A stretch of DNA of 64,000 nucleotides, taken from positions 2,019 to 66,018 of the forward strand of contig ML210306.1 in NCBI GenBank assembly GCA_004369085.1, in the 5' to 3' direction. Position 1 is the stretch's first letter; every line of letters starts with the position of its first letter. Origin of the DNA: Coprinopsis marcescibilis. Taxonomy: Eukaryota; Basidiomycota; Agaricomycetes; Agaricales; Psathyrellaceae. The notes under the pieces were generated by a model that was not told where the DNA came from, ran no database searches, and saw only the letters and a list, made by a program, of their open reading frames with translations. The translations under genes were made by a program, and so were the position numbers. This document shows positions 11,901-22,544 of the stretch, piece by piece.

Positions 11901-12602
11901 TGCACGCTGACGCTCCGCACTTGCGAGCTGTGCAAGCCGGTTCAGCTCATCTTGTCTGATCTAAACAACAGGTTAGGGACTGCTAGAGACTCTGATCTCG
12001 CGACTGTCTTACCTTGGGATCATGGCTGAAAGCACATCGATCGCCCTTGTGGCAAGAGCCGGCTCGCCAGTATGAGCAAGGCTTTAGTGACGAAAATTTG
12101 GGTCCCTGTTGGGTTGCTTGAACCGCCTGAGCTGTGGACCCCGCATTGCCTCGTGGTACTGGCGAGGAATTCGTTTCTGGTCGTTCTGTAGGATTCCCCC
12201 CGTTCTTTTTTCGTCCCCTAGCCGAGTATTTAGACCTGTGGTTGTGCCTATTGACAAAATGACTGACCTGCGGGTACGCCCCGTAATACTTCCTGCTCCT
12301 GCTCCTGGCGTGTTGGCGTTGGCGTTAGCGACGCCCTCGATCTTCTGATTCTCCTGGGTCGAATTCAAGTTCGCAGAGCTCCCATCCTTCATATATCCGC
12401 CAACTCTACCTCAGTTAATGCGCTTCGCTGAACTTGAAAAGGAACTGACCGCGCGAGGTTGAACAGTCGCTACTGTGTGCAAGAACGTACACCTGTCTCC
12501 CCTATTGCACGTTCCGGATTGGAAGAAACGACATTCCCTAGTCTTGTTATGAGCTGCTGTACGGGTTCCTGTTACAATACCCTTTCCCTTCGCACTAGAC
12601 AT
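8973..12602 (-). CDS. RBR-type E3 ubiquitin ligase with CCCH fingers and C-terminal CaaX box
   Basis: Four exons (12602-12450, 12386-12268, 12235-12013, 11960-8973) give about 1160 aa. The 32-nt second intron is unusually short. Two C-x7-C-x5-C-x3-H zinc fingers come first (residues about 24-42 and 143-161), then a long Arg/Glu-rich coiled coil. Two RRM-like regions follow (TIIPGFDLCSIVVKNL and LDILTIYWPKPSRVMIATYP), then a KH-like segment. The RING1-IBR-RING2 unit starts at CPICYDDV (about residue 830) and includes GCNHMVCPCGAHICW, whose HMVC cysteine (codon 9438-9440, about residue 1006) is the catalytic thioester site of RBR ligases. After the RBR comes a second basic coiled coil ending CVVM. 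The build predicts RNA-linked ubiquitination at a membrane. It is a tandem paralogue of the next gene. Confidence 0.92.
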
Positions 12603-12826
12603 GGTGGTGAGAAGGAAAGGAGTGTTGTGGGTCCACTGCTGGCAGGCAGCAGGCAGGTCAGGTCAGGTGGTTCGAGATGTTGGGCGTCAATTGTGATTCA
12701 GATCCCGTGATGAGCTGTAAATTCCGAAATTCATTTCATTTTCGATGAAAGCTAGGTGTGGTATAGAGGACAGTGTCGTAGAGTGATATTCCTGCATGGA
12801 TACAAATACATGTCGTAGTCTTGAAA

Positions 12827-15800
12827 TCAATTGTAACCGCCGTGGGCAGACGATAGGTGACCATATACGTCGTCAAATGCAGTGGCACAAACCCAGCAGA
12901 AGTGCGCACCACATTTGCAGTGCATGTGGTTACATCCGTCGACCTTGAACACGAGGACCGTGCAGCTTGGACATCTTTTTACCCCGTTATTCTTGGCCCA
13001 TTCGTCGTTGAGTGCGTTCAGCTTTTCGTCAGTGAGTTCCTTGCTTTTTCGAGCTTCTTCGCAGGTCATGTCCTCGTGTGGTGCCTCGTTACAAGAGCCA
13101 CAAATAAGTCGGAAGCAGGACGGACATTTTTGGGTACTGGGAGCGTCTGTGGATTCGTATATTTGTGTGCAGTCCGGGGTTTGGCAAAACTTGAGCTCCT
13201 TCTGGTGCTTTGACAGATATGCGTCGAATGCGACCTCGGCGAGGCGATTGAGCTTCTCCAGCGAAACATGGCGCTGAATCAAAGGAATGGACAGGGGGGC
13301 ATTGCACCTGCATTCGTCGCCCATGCAGACGAGAGGGAAAGAATCTGAATCTAGGGCTGAAGATAGATAGCTCTCGAGGCACCCATGGCAATACGCGTGG
13401 CCACAGATGAAGGTTTCAGTTGTAGCCCTGCCGTAGCATATTGGACAGGTCGTCTCTTCCGCTCCTCCGACGCCCGAGCCACGCTTAATCTCCTGCTTCG
13501 TCTCGGCTGCTTGTCGTTGTAACCCCCATACCAACTGTCTGGCGTCGTCCCCTCCCTTGACTCGCAATGTCTTCGACGCTAAGTCCAACGAAACGTTCCC
13601 CTTCCCAACTGCTTCCGACTCCTCGAGGATCTCCAATCCAACACGCTTGAAAAATGCGATGGCGTGGTGAGGAATCCTCTCTGACCACTCAAGTCCATTC
13701 AGACGATCCACCTCCTCCTTGATCATATCGCGCGCCTTGCTAATTGCCTCGCCGTTTCCGAAAATCCGTAAGAGCTGGAGTCGACGGTCCGCACAAACAT
13801 ACGCCTGGGAGTCGCGGTTTACTTTATCCAAGAAGGTTGACCCATTCGAAGTCAGGAACGTGCTGTTCCAGTGGCTGGAGTCAAGACGGTCTCCGGCGAC
13901 AAGAGACTCGGCGCGTGCCTTCAGTACCCCGACCTGCTCGTTATTGGAGCCAAGGACCTTGACTAACACCCGCTCGCCCCCACCTAGCTTGACGACTTGA
14001 ATATACGCCGATTCCTTGTCCAGAGTTTCTCCCAATGCGTCCCATCGATGTTTCTGTGAGTTGTACTGGCCGACGGGAATGGTAATTATATACTGATGCG
14101 GCTTGGGTAGTGAGGGGCGAAAGGCCGGGAAGGTTCCGAGGCTTCCTTGCTCGATTGCCTTGCACGCACGATTGGCGTCGTCATAGGAATCGAACTGTAT
14201 CCTTGCTTGCACGCGATTGCCGTTGTTGCTGGTAACGAAGGAGTTCAGGACGGGATTGAATGGTTGGAGGTTCTGTTCCAAGCTCTTCGTAACCGAATCG
14301 AGATCGTAAATCGGAGACTTGATTTGTCGTAACCCGCTGGAGTCTATTCCAGTCGCCTCCGCAACGTCGCTCACAGAAAGGTCAGTCGGAATGTTCGTCA
14401 ACCTGATCGATGCCTGGTTGTAGTACCTCTCGACGTACTGGCCTACCGGTCGCTTGTTCATCGCTGCTCGAAGCTGTCGGCCCGCCATGTCCCTCCCGTC
14501 GATCTCCTTTGCTTTGGCTTCCGCCTCCTCTACACTTTGGAGTGTCCCTATCATGGTAAGACAAGGAGGTAACCAGTCAATCGTGAGAGTACTTGTCGTT
14601 GAGTCCGACTTCGAAGACGAGTTCATCTTCCCCCACGTAGCGTTTGCCCCCACTTCGACCTTGAACTTGTGCCCTCGAATCTCAGCACCGTCGAGTGCAA
14701 GCTCCATCACACTCGCTTCGTCCGAACGCATGAGGATCGCGGCCACCTTGGTGTTGCCCTTAACTGATTTCAAACTGGATATACTGAATGTCGAACGGCA
14801 AAGCTGCAAATCCTCGGCGAACAATTTGTCGACGTCTTCGCGAGTGACGTTGGGAGCCAGATCGCGGAGGGTAATGGAACAAAGGTCAAACCCGGGGATA
14901 ACCCCCTTAATCTCGACACCGGCGGAGAACGTGACAAGGTTGGATTGTCGAACGACGAGCTGTACTGTGGCCTCGGATTCCCATTTCAACTTCTCGATCC
15001 TGAGCTTCTCCTTTTCCTCCGCTCTTCGCCTTCCCACCTCCTCGCGCTGACGTCGCTCCCTCTCCCTCTCCTCCCTTTGCTGCCGAATCAACTCCTCAAG
15101 TTTTTTCTTCGCCAATTCCTCAAGCATCTGCTGTCGCTCTTCTGCTTTGCGCTGGCGTGCAGCCTTCTTCTCCAATTGCTCCTCCCGGCGTCTTTCCTTC
15201 ATTTGTTGGCGAAGCAAGTCCTCATCCTTCTTCTTCTTCTCCAATTCCTCAAGCATTTGCTGCCGTCGCTGAGCTTCTGCTTTCCGCTGGCATTCAGCCT
15301 TCAACTCCAACCTTTTCTTCTCCCGTGCTTCCCTCTGCTGTCGCTCGATCTCGGCTTCACGACGCGCAACATCCTCTAACCTTGCTTTCTCTCTGAGTCT
15401 CTCGAGATGTTCCTCCTCCCTCTGCCTCGCCAAAAGCTGGTTGCGCCGAACGACCTCAACCTCGTTCAACCGTGAGCGCTCCAACTCTGCTCTTCGTGAT
15501 TGCTCTATCGTCACGAGCCCCTGGTTCAAAACCTCTTCCTTGACACGCCTCGCCTCGAACTCGATCTCCGCCCTTGCCGACGCAATAATCTTCTCGACCG
15601 CCAACCAGTCAAGTGATTTGTCGTATGGAATTTCGCCCTGACAACCAGCCTCCCTCCACCTGCGGGATTGTATTACTCCTTCCAACGTCACCTTGACTTC
15701 TGCAGCACCAGTCTGACAGCTGGCCTGACTGCTAGCCTGACGACGACTAGCCTCCCTCAGCTTGCGAGAATTTATTACACCTTCCAGCTTCCTCTTCACC

Positions 15801-16320
15801 TCTGCAGCAGCAGCCTGACGAAGGCGCTCCTGTTCCTCCTCCGATTTCGGCGGTTCAGCTGGTTTTATCTCGGTTGGTACCTGCGATATTGGCAGACGAA
15901 TCAGACATTGCGATCTCTCATGTAACGTCGTTTTGTGCATACCTTTGGATCGTGTCGATACGGGCACGGGTTCTTATAGCAAGCGCCGTGGAGATCCCAT
16001 TCGAAACATGGGTTTTTCACCGTCCGTTTGGCAGCTTTCGGTGTCTTCGGAATTTCTCCCTGCGGCTCGTGCGCATTCGTGCTGTTCGGCGGATTGTCCT
16101 TCGTAGCAGTGGTCTCGCCTGGGCCCTTGCCTTTGACAGCTGGCTTGAAGGGAACAGCAGACAACCGTAACCGGTGCAAATCAGGGCAATCAGCACCCAG
16201 CTTGCATTCTCCTTTATCGTAACGTTGGCAGCGTCGCTGTACGACTCGATCATAAGAACGATCAGCCCCTTGTAAAGCACTAGCTCCATCTGCCTGAAGA
16301 CTCGACTGAGCAGGGGTCAT
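12827..16320 (-). CDS. RBR-type E3 ubiquitin ligase, tandem paralogue
   Basis: Two exons (16320-15943 and 15880-12827) encode about 1143 aa. Two CCCH-type fingers lie in exon 1: RRCQRYDKGECKLGADCPDLH and PCFEWDLHGACYKNPCPYRH, the second with a variant spacing. A coiled coil of about 250 residues follows. RRM-like segments begin at GVIPGFDLCSITLRDL and LTIDWLPPCLTMIG, followed by a KH-like region and then RING1 (CPICYGRATTETFICGHAYC), IBR and RING2 (CPSCTVLVFKVDGCNHMHCKCG). The catalytic Cys is in HMHC near 12920. The protein stops right after the RBR (SSAHGGYN), so it lacks the C-terminal coil and the prenylation box of its neighbour. Same strand, same order and same domain build show tandem duplication. 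Divergence is high, so the duplication is old. Confidence 0.93.
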
Positions 16321-16404
16321 GATCGTAATCTTGGGGCAGCTAGACGGTGGTTCAAGGAACGGGGAGTGCTTATCGATGGGAGCATGGTGCGGTGGCGGTC
16401 CTAG

Positions 16405-16414
16405 TATTTATATA
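16405..16414 (-). promoter_or_regulatory. TATA box of the upstream RBR gene
   Basis: TATATAAATA on the minus strand lies about 85 nt before the ATG at 16320. Confidence 0.5.
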
Positions 16415-16739
16415 CCAGGCACTGTTTGTTTTTGGTGAGGGGAGCTCGCAGGCCTTCTTGAATGGAGAAGGATGCAACGTTGCATCAGCCTCGAGTTTCA
16501 TTTGTGCCCTTGTGACTCGACTCGTGAGATACCATATGGGCGCTTAGATAGAATCACATAGACTTACCTGGGTTCTTCGCCTCGCCGAGGGTCCACCATT
16601 AGGGGGCTGGAAGGACCGGTCTTTTTCGTGATAGCGTATTCATGGTGGTGGATGTTGGTTGAGAAAGGGAGACAAAATTTGTTGGTGTCGCCGTCGGCGC
16701 CGCGCGGCGGAGCGGGAAATGCCCCCGCCTGTTCCCATA

Positions 16740-16813
16740 GGCCGACTAGCTCAGCTGGTTAGAGCGTCGTGCTAATAACGCGAAGGTCTTGGGTTCGATC
16801 CCCACGTTGGCCA
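16740..16813 (+). tRNA. tRNA-Ile (AAT)
   Basis: A 74-nt intronless cloverleaf: acceptor GGCCGAC/GTTGGCC, anticodon stem TCGTG/CGCGA with loop CTAATAA giving anticodon AAT, and a T-loop TTCGATC. It is read as inosine-34 tRNA-Ile. A second copy at 30341 differs by one base in the D-loop. Confidence 0.95.
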
Positions 16814-16822
16814 AGTAACTAC

Positions 16823-16826
16823 TTTT
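16823..16826 (+). terminator. Pol III terminator of tRNA-Ile
   Basis: Four T residues lie 10 nt after the tRNA end. Confidence 0.55.
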
Positions 16827-17129
16827 GCATCTTCAGAAATCATTCAACGTGGTGCACATTTTTGCGTTCGAAAGGAGTCGAAAGGGTGTATTGAAAGGAA
16901 TAACATGCTATGTGGCATTCTTTGACATTTTTTTCCGGTCGATCGTTCCTCGAACACAAAGTGCCCCCGAGCTCCTTCCTGCTCCTTCCCTCTCCTTCCC
17001 CGCCAAGCTAAAGTTACCAAGGCGGAGTGGCACCCTTCTCCACTAAGTATAATTGCCACACTTCTGAGCTCTCCCGAAACTCATTGTGGATCGGTCGTAA
17101 CGTCATGCGTCACGAGTACTGCGGGATGA

Positions 17130-17275
17130 CGATTGGAACAAATCTCCGCCAAATTGAGAGTCGGACGGAGACTCGTGGTGTTTATCAGATGTACCAAGGC
17201 ACTGGCTATACCTGTTCCTGTTTTCGCAGCTGATAATCATGGAAGCTTACGAGCTGTAGAGAGAAGGTAAACGCG
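17130..17275 (+). repeat. Diverged direct repeat, copy 1
   Basis: This segment resembles 19450-19585. It starts with GAACAAATCT-GCCA and ends with a 24-nt identical core (17245-17268 against 19553-19576), separated by poorly conserved sequence. The two copies flank the F-box gene at 17620-19294, which suggests an old tandem duplication with one copy lost. Confidence 0.5.
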
Positions 17276-17619
17276 GTTCAACGAAGGCTTCTGTTCGCCG
17301 TATAGGTGTGTTGCTGCTAATTGCTATTTACCCCCATTGAATTTTTTTTCCAACATTGAGCTTGAACTGATAGTGTATATACTGGACGCGGCCTCTCACA
17401 GGAAAGGGAAGGTATCACAGTGACAATTTAGCGCCCGTCCCCTGACAGTTTTACGCCGTGTGGGGCAACCACAAGGCAAAGATACATGGTTGATCTAGAC
17501 AACTTGTTCAAATACAAAACTATTGTATTTATAAATAATTGACCTGCCAGAGAGTCGTGACATAGTCCGAGCAAAGTGAGTCAACAACCACATAGTCACC
17601 ACTGACCAGCCCCAGATGG

Positions 17620-19294
17620 CTAAATTTTCCTCCGAATATCATCGATAAACATCCAAGACCGATACGTTTCTCTGTCAACAGCATCGCAGCCAAGGACAGG
17701 AATTATGCGCTGGAGATTTGGGAACAGACGATGTAGGAAGGTAGCCAATCTTTGCTGGTCCACAAGGTCCATCCGAGATTTGCGGCAGTCACAAATTTCA
17801 AGTTCTGTGAGGGTTGTCGAACTCGAGTTTGGCGTGAATTCAACCCAGGGAAACCTTTCGATAGGTATAGACGAATCCAGCGGAACACAGAATTTGGATA
17901 GATTGGTTCGAGATTCCGCTACATGGGTGAGGCATTGGAGAGTAAACGGCAGGCGTCCCAGAACACGGAGTGGTAGACATAGCAATCGCAGGTTCGGACT
18001 GCAATGTTGCATCAGCTCTTGGATATACGTGTCGACCTTCGAGTGAGCCCCAGTCGTCCTCCTCAGAAACCCTGTCAACTTCAGTTCTTGTAACGATTTC
18101 ACTTGAACAATAGTCAATAGCGATGGCTCGTCGAAGTACGTCCGATCTTCGCGTCCAATTACCAGCTTGCGTAGGCGGGGTAGTTGATGGCAAGCAATAG
18201 CGTTGAGGAGGCTGGATCCCCAAGGGGTCCCCATACGGTGAGAATTCGACCCATCTATGTGAAGTGACGTCAAGTTCTCGCTGTGCTCGACGATCCGGTC
18301 TTGTACACCAACAGATCGTGGAGTGCCGAGGGATAGTTCCAGCGACACGTCGCTCCAATCAATGTGTGGAAGAGATACTGGGATCATCTGCCGACCAACG
18401 GTGGCCGGGATGAGGATGGCAAGGGATGTGAGCGCCCGTGAGGAGTTCAGTGTTGCCGAAACTAATAGGTGAGTACTCCGAGTTTGGAATGTAGCAATTA
18501 GTGTCCTTAACCTGGGATGTTTAAATTGAGGGAGTGTCAGGACTCTTCCAATCGAGAAGAGAAATTCAGGCTCCGCGAACACCACTGAAACCTCCATCCG
18601 TTCCAGCTGGTTTGCGAGCTCGCCTAGCTTGAGCATGCATTGTAGTGCAGATCCCGCACCATTGTCATCGTCTGGATCCATCGTCACCCTCGCCTGTGTG
18701 AGCGGAGAGCCTGCTTCCAAGAGCATCGTAACACAAAGGCAAGTCGTATCGCCGCGTGGAAATATTTCCATAGACTTGAGCTTTGTAAATGTACCCTTCT
18801 TGGACTGTCGAAATTCCTTTGAAAGGCTTGTAAAGAATTGGGCTGAAAACGAGTCTGTCCATTCCAGGAGCTTGAGGGACCGGAGTCGGCGAGCGTGGGC
18901 GTGGAAGCGGTCCATTCCAGGATCTTGACTCAGTAGGTACTACGTCGACGCTTTGTCAGTTATGCAGAGTATTTAGACGTGTAAAACTCACATAAATCTG
19001 ATCCACAGGCTGCACGCTGGGAATGAGCGTCAACAATGGGGTCAAGTCGTCCATAGAAGCCCAGAGGTAGTCCATTGCTGGCTCGTAGAATGCCTTGCAT
19101 GTCAGTGCAGCATGCAGTAGAGTTACTCTACATGCTCCTTCCGTCACAGCATCTCCCTCTTGCTTGTCCCAGATGGCTTGGAAAATCGTCGCCAGGAGTT
19201 CTTGATTTGCAAGAACGTCGGCCTGGCTCGATGCTTGCGGAGACTCCAGTTTTACTGCACACGTTGTATTTGAGATCTTGATATCTGCATTCAT
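17620..19294 (-). CDS. F-box/LRR-like protein
   Basis: Exon 1 (19294-18992) and exon 2 (18939-17620) join in phase across a 52-nt intron to give about 540 aa. The start is the ATG of MNADIKISN, since the frame further upstream has no ATG. An F-box-like helix pair, LANQELLATIFQAI...LLHAALTCKAFYEPAMDYLWASM, is followed after the intron by MDRFHAHARRLRSLKLLEW and a long region of irregular leucine-rich strands (LTSLHIDGS, LRKLVIGR, LQELKLTGFL). This is the common agaric F-box layout, in which the F-box binds Skp1 and the leucine-rich part recruits a substrate for SCF ubiquitination. The substrate is unknown. The neighbour at 19653 is a dead kinase gene in the same orientation. Confidence 0.82.
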
Positions 19295-19449
19295 TGGTTG
19301 CGAGACTTTGAGTGGGAATGGTGACGGCGTGCCTGTTCTGTGGCTAAGCTGTGAGGAGGACAAGAGGAAAGTTGACCATACTAAAGTGAATCAAGACTCG
19401 GACTCAGTGAGCTGAGGCGCTGAGCAATCATGATCCGGCATATGGCGGA

Positions 19450-19585
19450 TTCTTTGAACAAATCTCTGCCATCAAATTGAGAATCAGGTAAAAAGTGGTG
19501 TTAGTACGCGAAGGTACTACGTATGCTATCATCAGGTGTACTGAGACAGGAGGCTTACGAGCTGTAGAGAGAAGGTGAAAGCAGT
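19450..19585 (+). repeat. Diverged direct repeat, copy 2
   Basis: Partner of 17130-17275, with a 24-nt identical core at 19553-19576. It lies in the spacer between the F-box gene and the kinase pseudogene. The rest of that spacer (19295-19652) shows nothing else. Confidence 0.5.
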
Positions 19586-19652
19586 TCATTTGTACAAGGC
19601 AACAATACACCAAATCACATTGGAGAGTGTAAGCAAAAGCGTGTAGGCGCCA

Positions 19653-20796
19653 TTAAAATTCAGGGCCTTCGCCTATTTCCGCCAGGAAGTTTGTGTAAGT
19701 AACTAATCCCTCCATGGTCTCATCTTCGTAAGGCCGGCCTTTCCTCGCCTCCCTCCACGCAAACTTCTCGGTGTAAGCGTCGGAGAACATTATATACAAT
19801 GGGATAATGCATTTCTCATTGATCGCGGCGAACTCTTTCGCGATGGCGTTTTGGATTTGGTACCACCTGTCTCCCTTCAACTCATGGGTCATCAAGCTGT
19901 TCTTCCGGTCATTGACGGCGAGCATGCCTCCGCTTGTCCACAAATCCAGAGGGGTATACTTTGTCTTCTTGCGCCTCTTATTGGGGTCGGGCTCGCCAAA
20001 TTTGTAATGGCAGGAACCCCAAATCAGGATGTAAAACAAAGACTCGAGGTCGTGACGCAGGAGGTGTCGAGGTGAAGCAGGGGTAAGCAAGTCGAGCGAC
20101 ATAAAGGGGAGGGTGGAAGTCTGATGATTGACTGTGGAGTCAGGAAATTGGGACTGTTGAACGAACGAGGTCATGCCCTAGTCGTCGAGAACGCCCTTGA
20201 GCCCTGATCAGCCGAATCCTTTGTCTCCTTTCTCCAGAACATAAGGTTATTGTCTCTGAGATCCCGGTGAAGGACATTTCCTGCACTGTACGACGCGTAA
20301 TGGCCCATAAAAACGATTAGAAAACAGGCGAAGAAGGAGGACAGTGAAAACGTACATTTGACGCAGTGAAGCCAAGCCGTATAAAACACCTCGGGGGAGT
20401 CTACGTGCCACAATATGCCACATAGTCGGCTGGCAATAACATGCATTTCCCGTTCAATGTATCGCCCGAACATTTCATCGCTCTTCGAGCGATCTTGAAT
20501 CCCTGGTATCTTGAGCCACGGCATGTCGAGCTCGCGAATATCACAGACGCGATCAAAGTACACGTAAGGAAGATGGTCGTGCCACTTCTTGTCGAGCTTG
20601 TTCAACAAATGCTTGATGATGTCAAGCTCTGCGGTCCTGACGCCCCCAGGTTTCCAGCTAATTTTGAGAGAAACATGGTCGGTTCAAGGCCTAGCTTATA
20701 TGCCTTATACCTCAGGAGGTTTACAGGGTTATCGTGGTTCGAAATCAACTTGGACGCGACGGTCATTGTCTTCACCTCTGTTTTCAGCTCCGACAT
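19653..20796 (-). pseudogene. Fungal-type protein kinase, inactivated
   Basis: Minus-strand frames read KISWKPGG...KKWHDHLPYVYF, then REMHVIASRL, NVLHRDLRDNNLMFWRK (catalytic loop near 20250) and a C-lobe RHLLRHDLESLFYILIWGS to 19653. Two faults are fatal. The frame changes by one between the catalytic loop and the metal site near 20200, and the expected VLNDWDM segment reads VLDD-stop-GM, a TAG in place of Trp with Asp changed to Gly. The 5' part is also disrupted before KISW (stop in frame at about 20680). It belongs with the kinases at 32924 and 53871, and is adjacent to an F-box gene as they are. Confidence 0.85.
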
Positions 20797-21266
20797 TGAT
20801 GTCCAGGCTCACTGAGACTCTAGTTGTACTGCACCCGTTGCACTCACAGCCGAATTATATAATTTCCGTGTCTCGAGTCTCATAGGAACTCGCTAATGTG
20901 ATCATACCAAACTCAAGACTCGACCGTGAAAGGTTGGAGCGCGTCGAATTGAGCCCCTATTTCGATCGGACTGACCGGTCCATCAAACGGCCCGAACCCT
21001 CCCGGCGCTCCTGCCATGCTCGGATTTGGCACCAGTGCGGGCTTTGTTTCTTCCACTTAAAAGCCACAGTATGTCTGTAATATTCGAAGGTTTACATTTT
21101 TTTTGACAAAAACTCATTAGCAGATATGCGGACAGACCTTTTCAGGAAATTATAGTAGGGAAATCGAGCCAGGAAGTCAGGTATTCTCGTGAAAGGTGTG
21201 CAATTGGCTCAGATACTCTGCAGCATTGCCGGGCAACTGAGACGAAGTCATGGGCAGATAGTAGGG
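20797..21266. other. Divergent spacer upstream of RPC25
   Basis: No coding signal. It should hold the RPC25 promoter, but no clear TATA box was seen. Confidence 0.4.
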
Positions 21267-22101
21267 ATGTTCTGCCTTGCAATCATCAAGGATACGGTCC
21301 CAATTCATCCCCAGCACTTTGCTGTACCAGCGGACGAAGCGATAACCGCAGAGCTCAACAAAAAGTATGCTAATCGCGTTCTACACGATGTAGGACTGTG
21401 TATAGCTGTGTTCGATCTGACAGAAGTTGGAGATGGGCGGGTGAGATACGGAGATGGGTTCCTGTGGTATCACGGTGCGTCGTAACCACGGACCTGTGCT
21501 TTCTGGGAGTTAACTGATGGAACATTATCCAGTGACACTCAGGATGACCGTTTTCAGGCCATTTGTCTCAGAAGTCATCATTGCAAAAGTAAAGAGTTCT
21601 GATGAGGATGGTATTCGACGTATGGCTCACCCTTGATCTTCAGCGGTTGTGACAACTAAATTTTCGTTCTAGTGACTATGGGGTTCTTCGACGACATGTA
21701 CATCCCCGCGATGTACCTTCCACAACCATCGGCATTGTGAGTGCGCTTTCTTTTCCCGGTGTTTCTCTCGTTGACCTCGCTACAGTGACCCGAACGAACG
21801 TGCACATTTCTGGCTTCCTGATTCAGATCTGACCACCACCACTGAGCTACTGGACACGCCAACCTCCGACCGAATGTATATCGACCAAAACGAGGTGGTC
21901 CGTGTGCGCGTGGAGCAGGACGAATTCTTTGACGATGAACCTGGGCCTGTTAAGGTGGTGGAGGGTGTGGTTCAGGAAAGAACACGGGCTCGACCACCCT
22001 ATACCATCGTCTGTTCAATAGCAGAGCAAGGGCTAGGTCCTATTGCTTGGTGGAGTGGTGCACAAGTCGTAGAAGACGAGGATGCAATGGAGGAGGAATG
22101 A
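21267..22101 (+). CDS. RPC25: RNA polymerase III stalk subunit Rpc25 (Rpc8)
   Basis: Four exons (21267-21474, 21533-21619, 21673-21736, 21786-22101) give 224 aa, close to the yeast length. MFCLAIIKDTVPIHPQHF begins the tip domain. NKKYANRVLHDVGLCIAVFDL and GRVRYGDGF are hallmarks of Rpc25, and the next exon has TLRMTVFRPFVSEV. The OB domain contains LTMGFFDDMYIPAMYLP, RAHFW and VRVRVEQDEFF, and the end has the typical GLGPIAWWSG. Partnered with Rpc17, it forms the Pol III stalk needed for initiation on tRNA and 5S genes. The N-terminus starts at the ATG that begins MFC, not at the earlier ATG at 21189. A short acidic tail (EDEDAMEEE) is present. Confidence 0.96.
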
Positions 22102-22544
22102 TATTTCGTCCTAATTCCTCCTGTCTCTAACTGTGAGTTTAGTTCGATTATGAAAAGACCGAACAGCAACTAACAGTAGTTGGGTGGTTAGAATCGATTT
22201 CAGTCGATGCTTTGTGGACGATGGTCGCGCCTGGTACCGTTATGTATCCTGTATCCTCGCCCCCTTTTCGCCTTCACAACAAGTGCGGCTCCTCTCCCTT
22301 TGTATGAATAGCATAGCACACATTGTACCGCAATTTCTCTACACCGAATCCAATATAGATCCTTCTCGAGCGCTAGAAATTCGACACAGGCTTACGTGAG
22401 CCAATAATGGAAGAAATTGTGTGCGCGTGCTGTTGTTGTACCTTCCACCACATTCCATTGGATTCCGGGCCCATTCAGAGGTATATAGGCTACTCTACGC
22501 CTCGGATACAGAGCTAATCAAGCGATCTTGTCGACACCACGCAG
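22102..22544. other. Intergenic spacer, nothing recognised
   Basis: About 440 nt between RPC25 and the co-chaperone gene. No further feature supported. Confidence 0.4.

Larger units (their letters stand above)
16415..17619. other. Intergenic region with tRNA-Ile and a diverged repeat
   Basis: Apart from the tRNA at 16740-16813 and a repeat copy near 17130-17275, no gene is supported. A minus-strand ATG frame near 16590 followed by a GTAAGT could be a stray upstream exon, but nothing confirms it. Confidence 0.4.

Noticed and set aside
14454..15050. Plus-strand open frame of 198 codons
   Set aside because: Antisense to the second RBR gene, within its RRM-like part.
16562..16740. Possible U1 snRNA (starts ACTTACCTGG and has AATTTGT-like Sm site)
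   Set aside because: The two conserved U1 loops (ATCACGAAG and ATTGCACTCC) are missing on this strand. The start is more likely the reverse of a splice donor.
21189..21266. Earlier ATG as start for RPC25
   Set aside because: The extra 26 residues are absent from the family, whose members start at MF.
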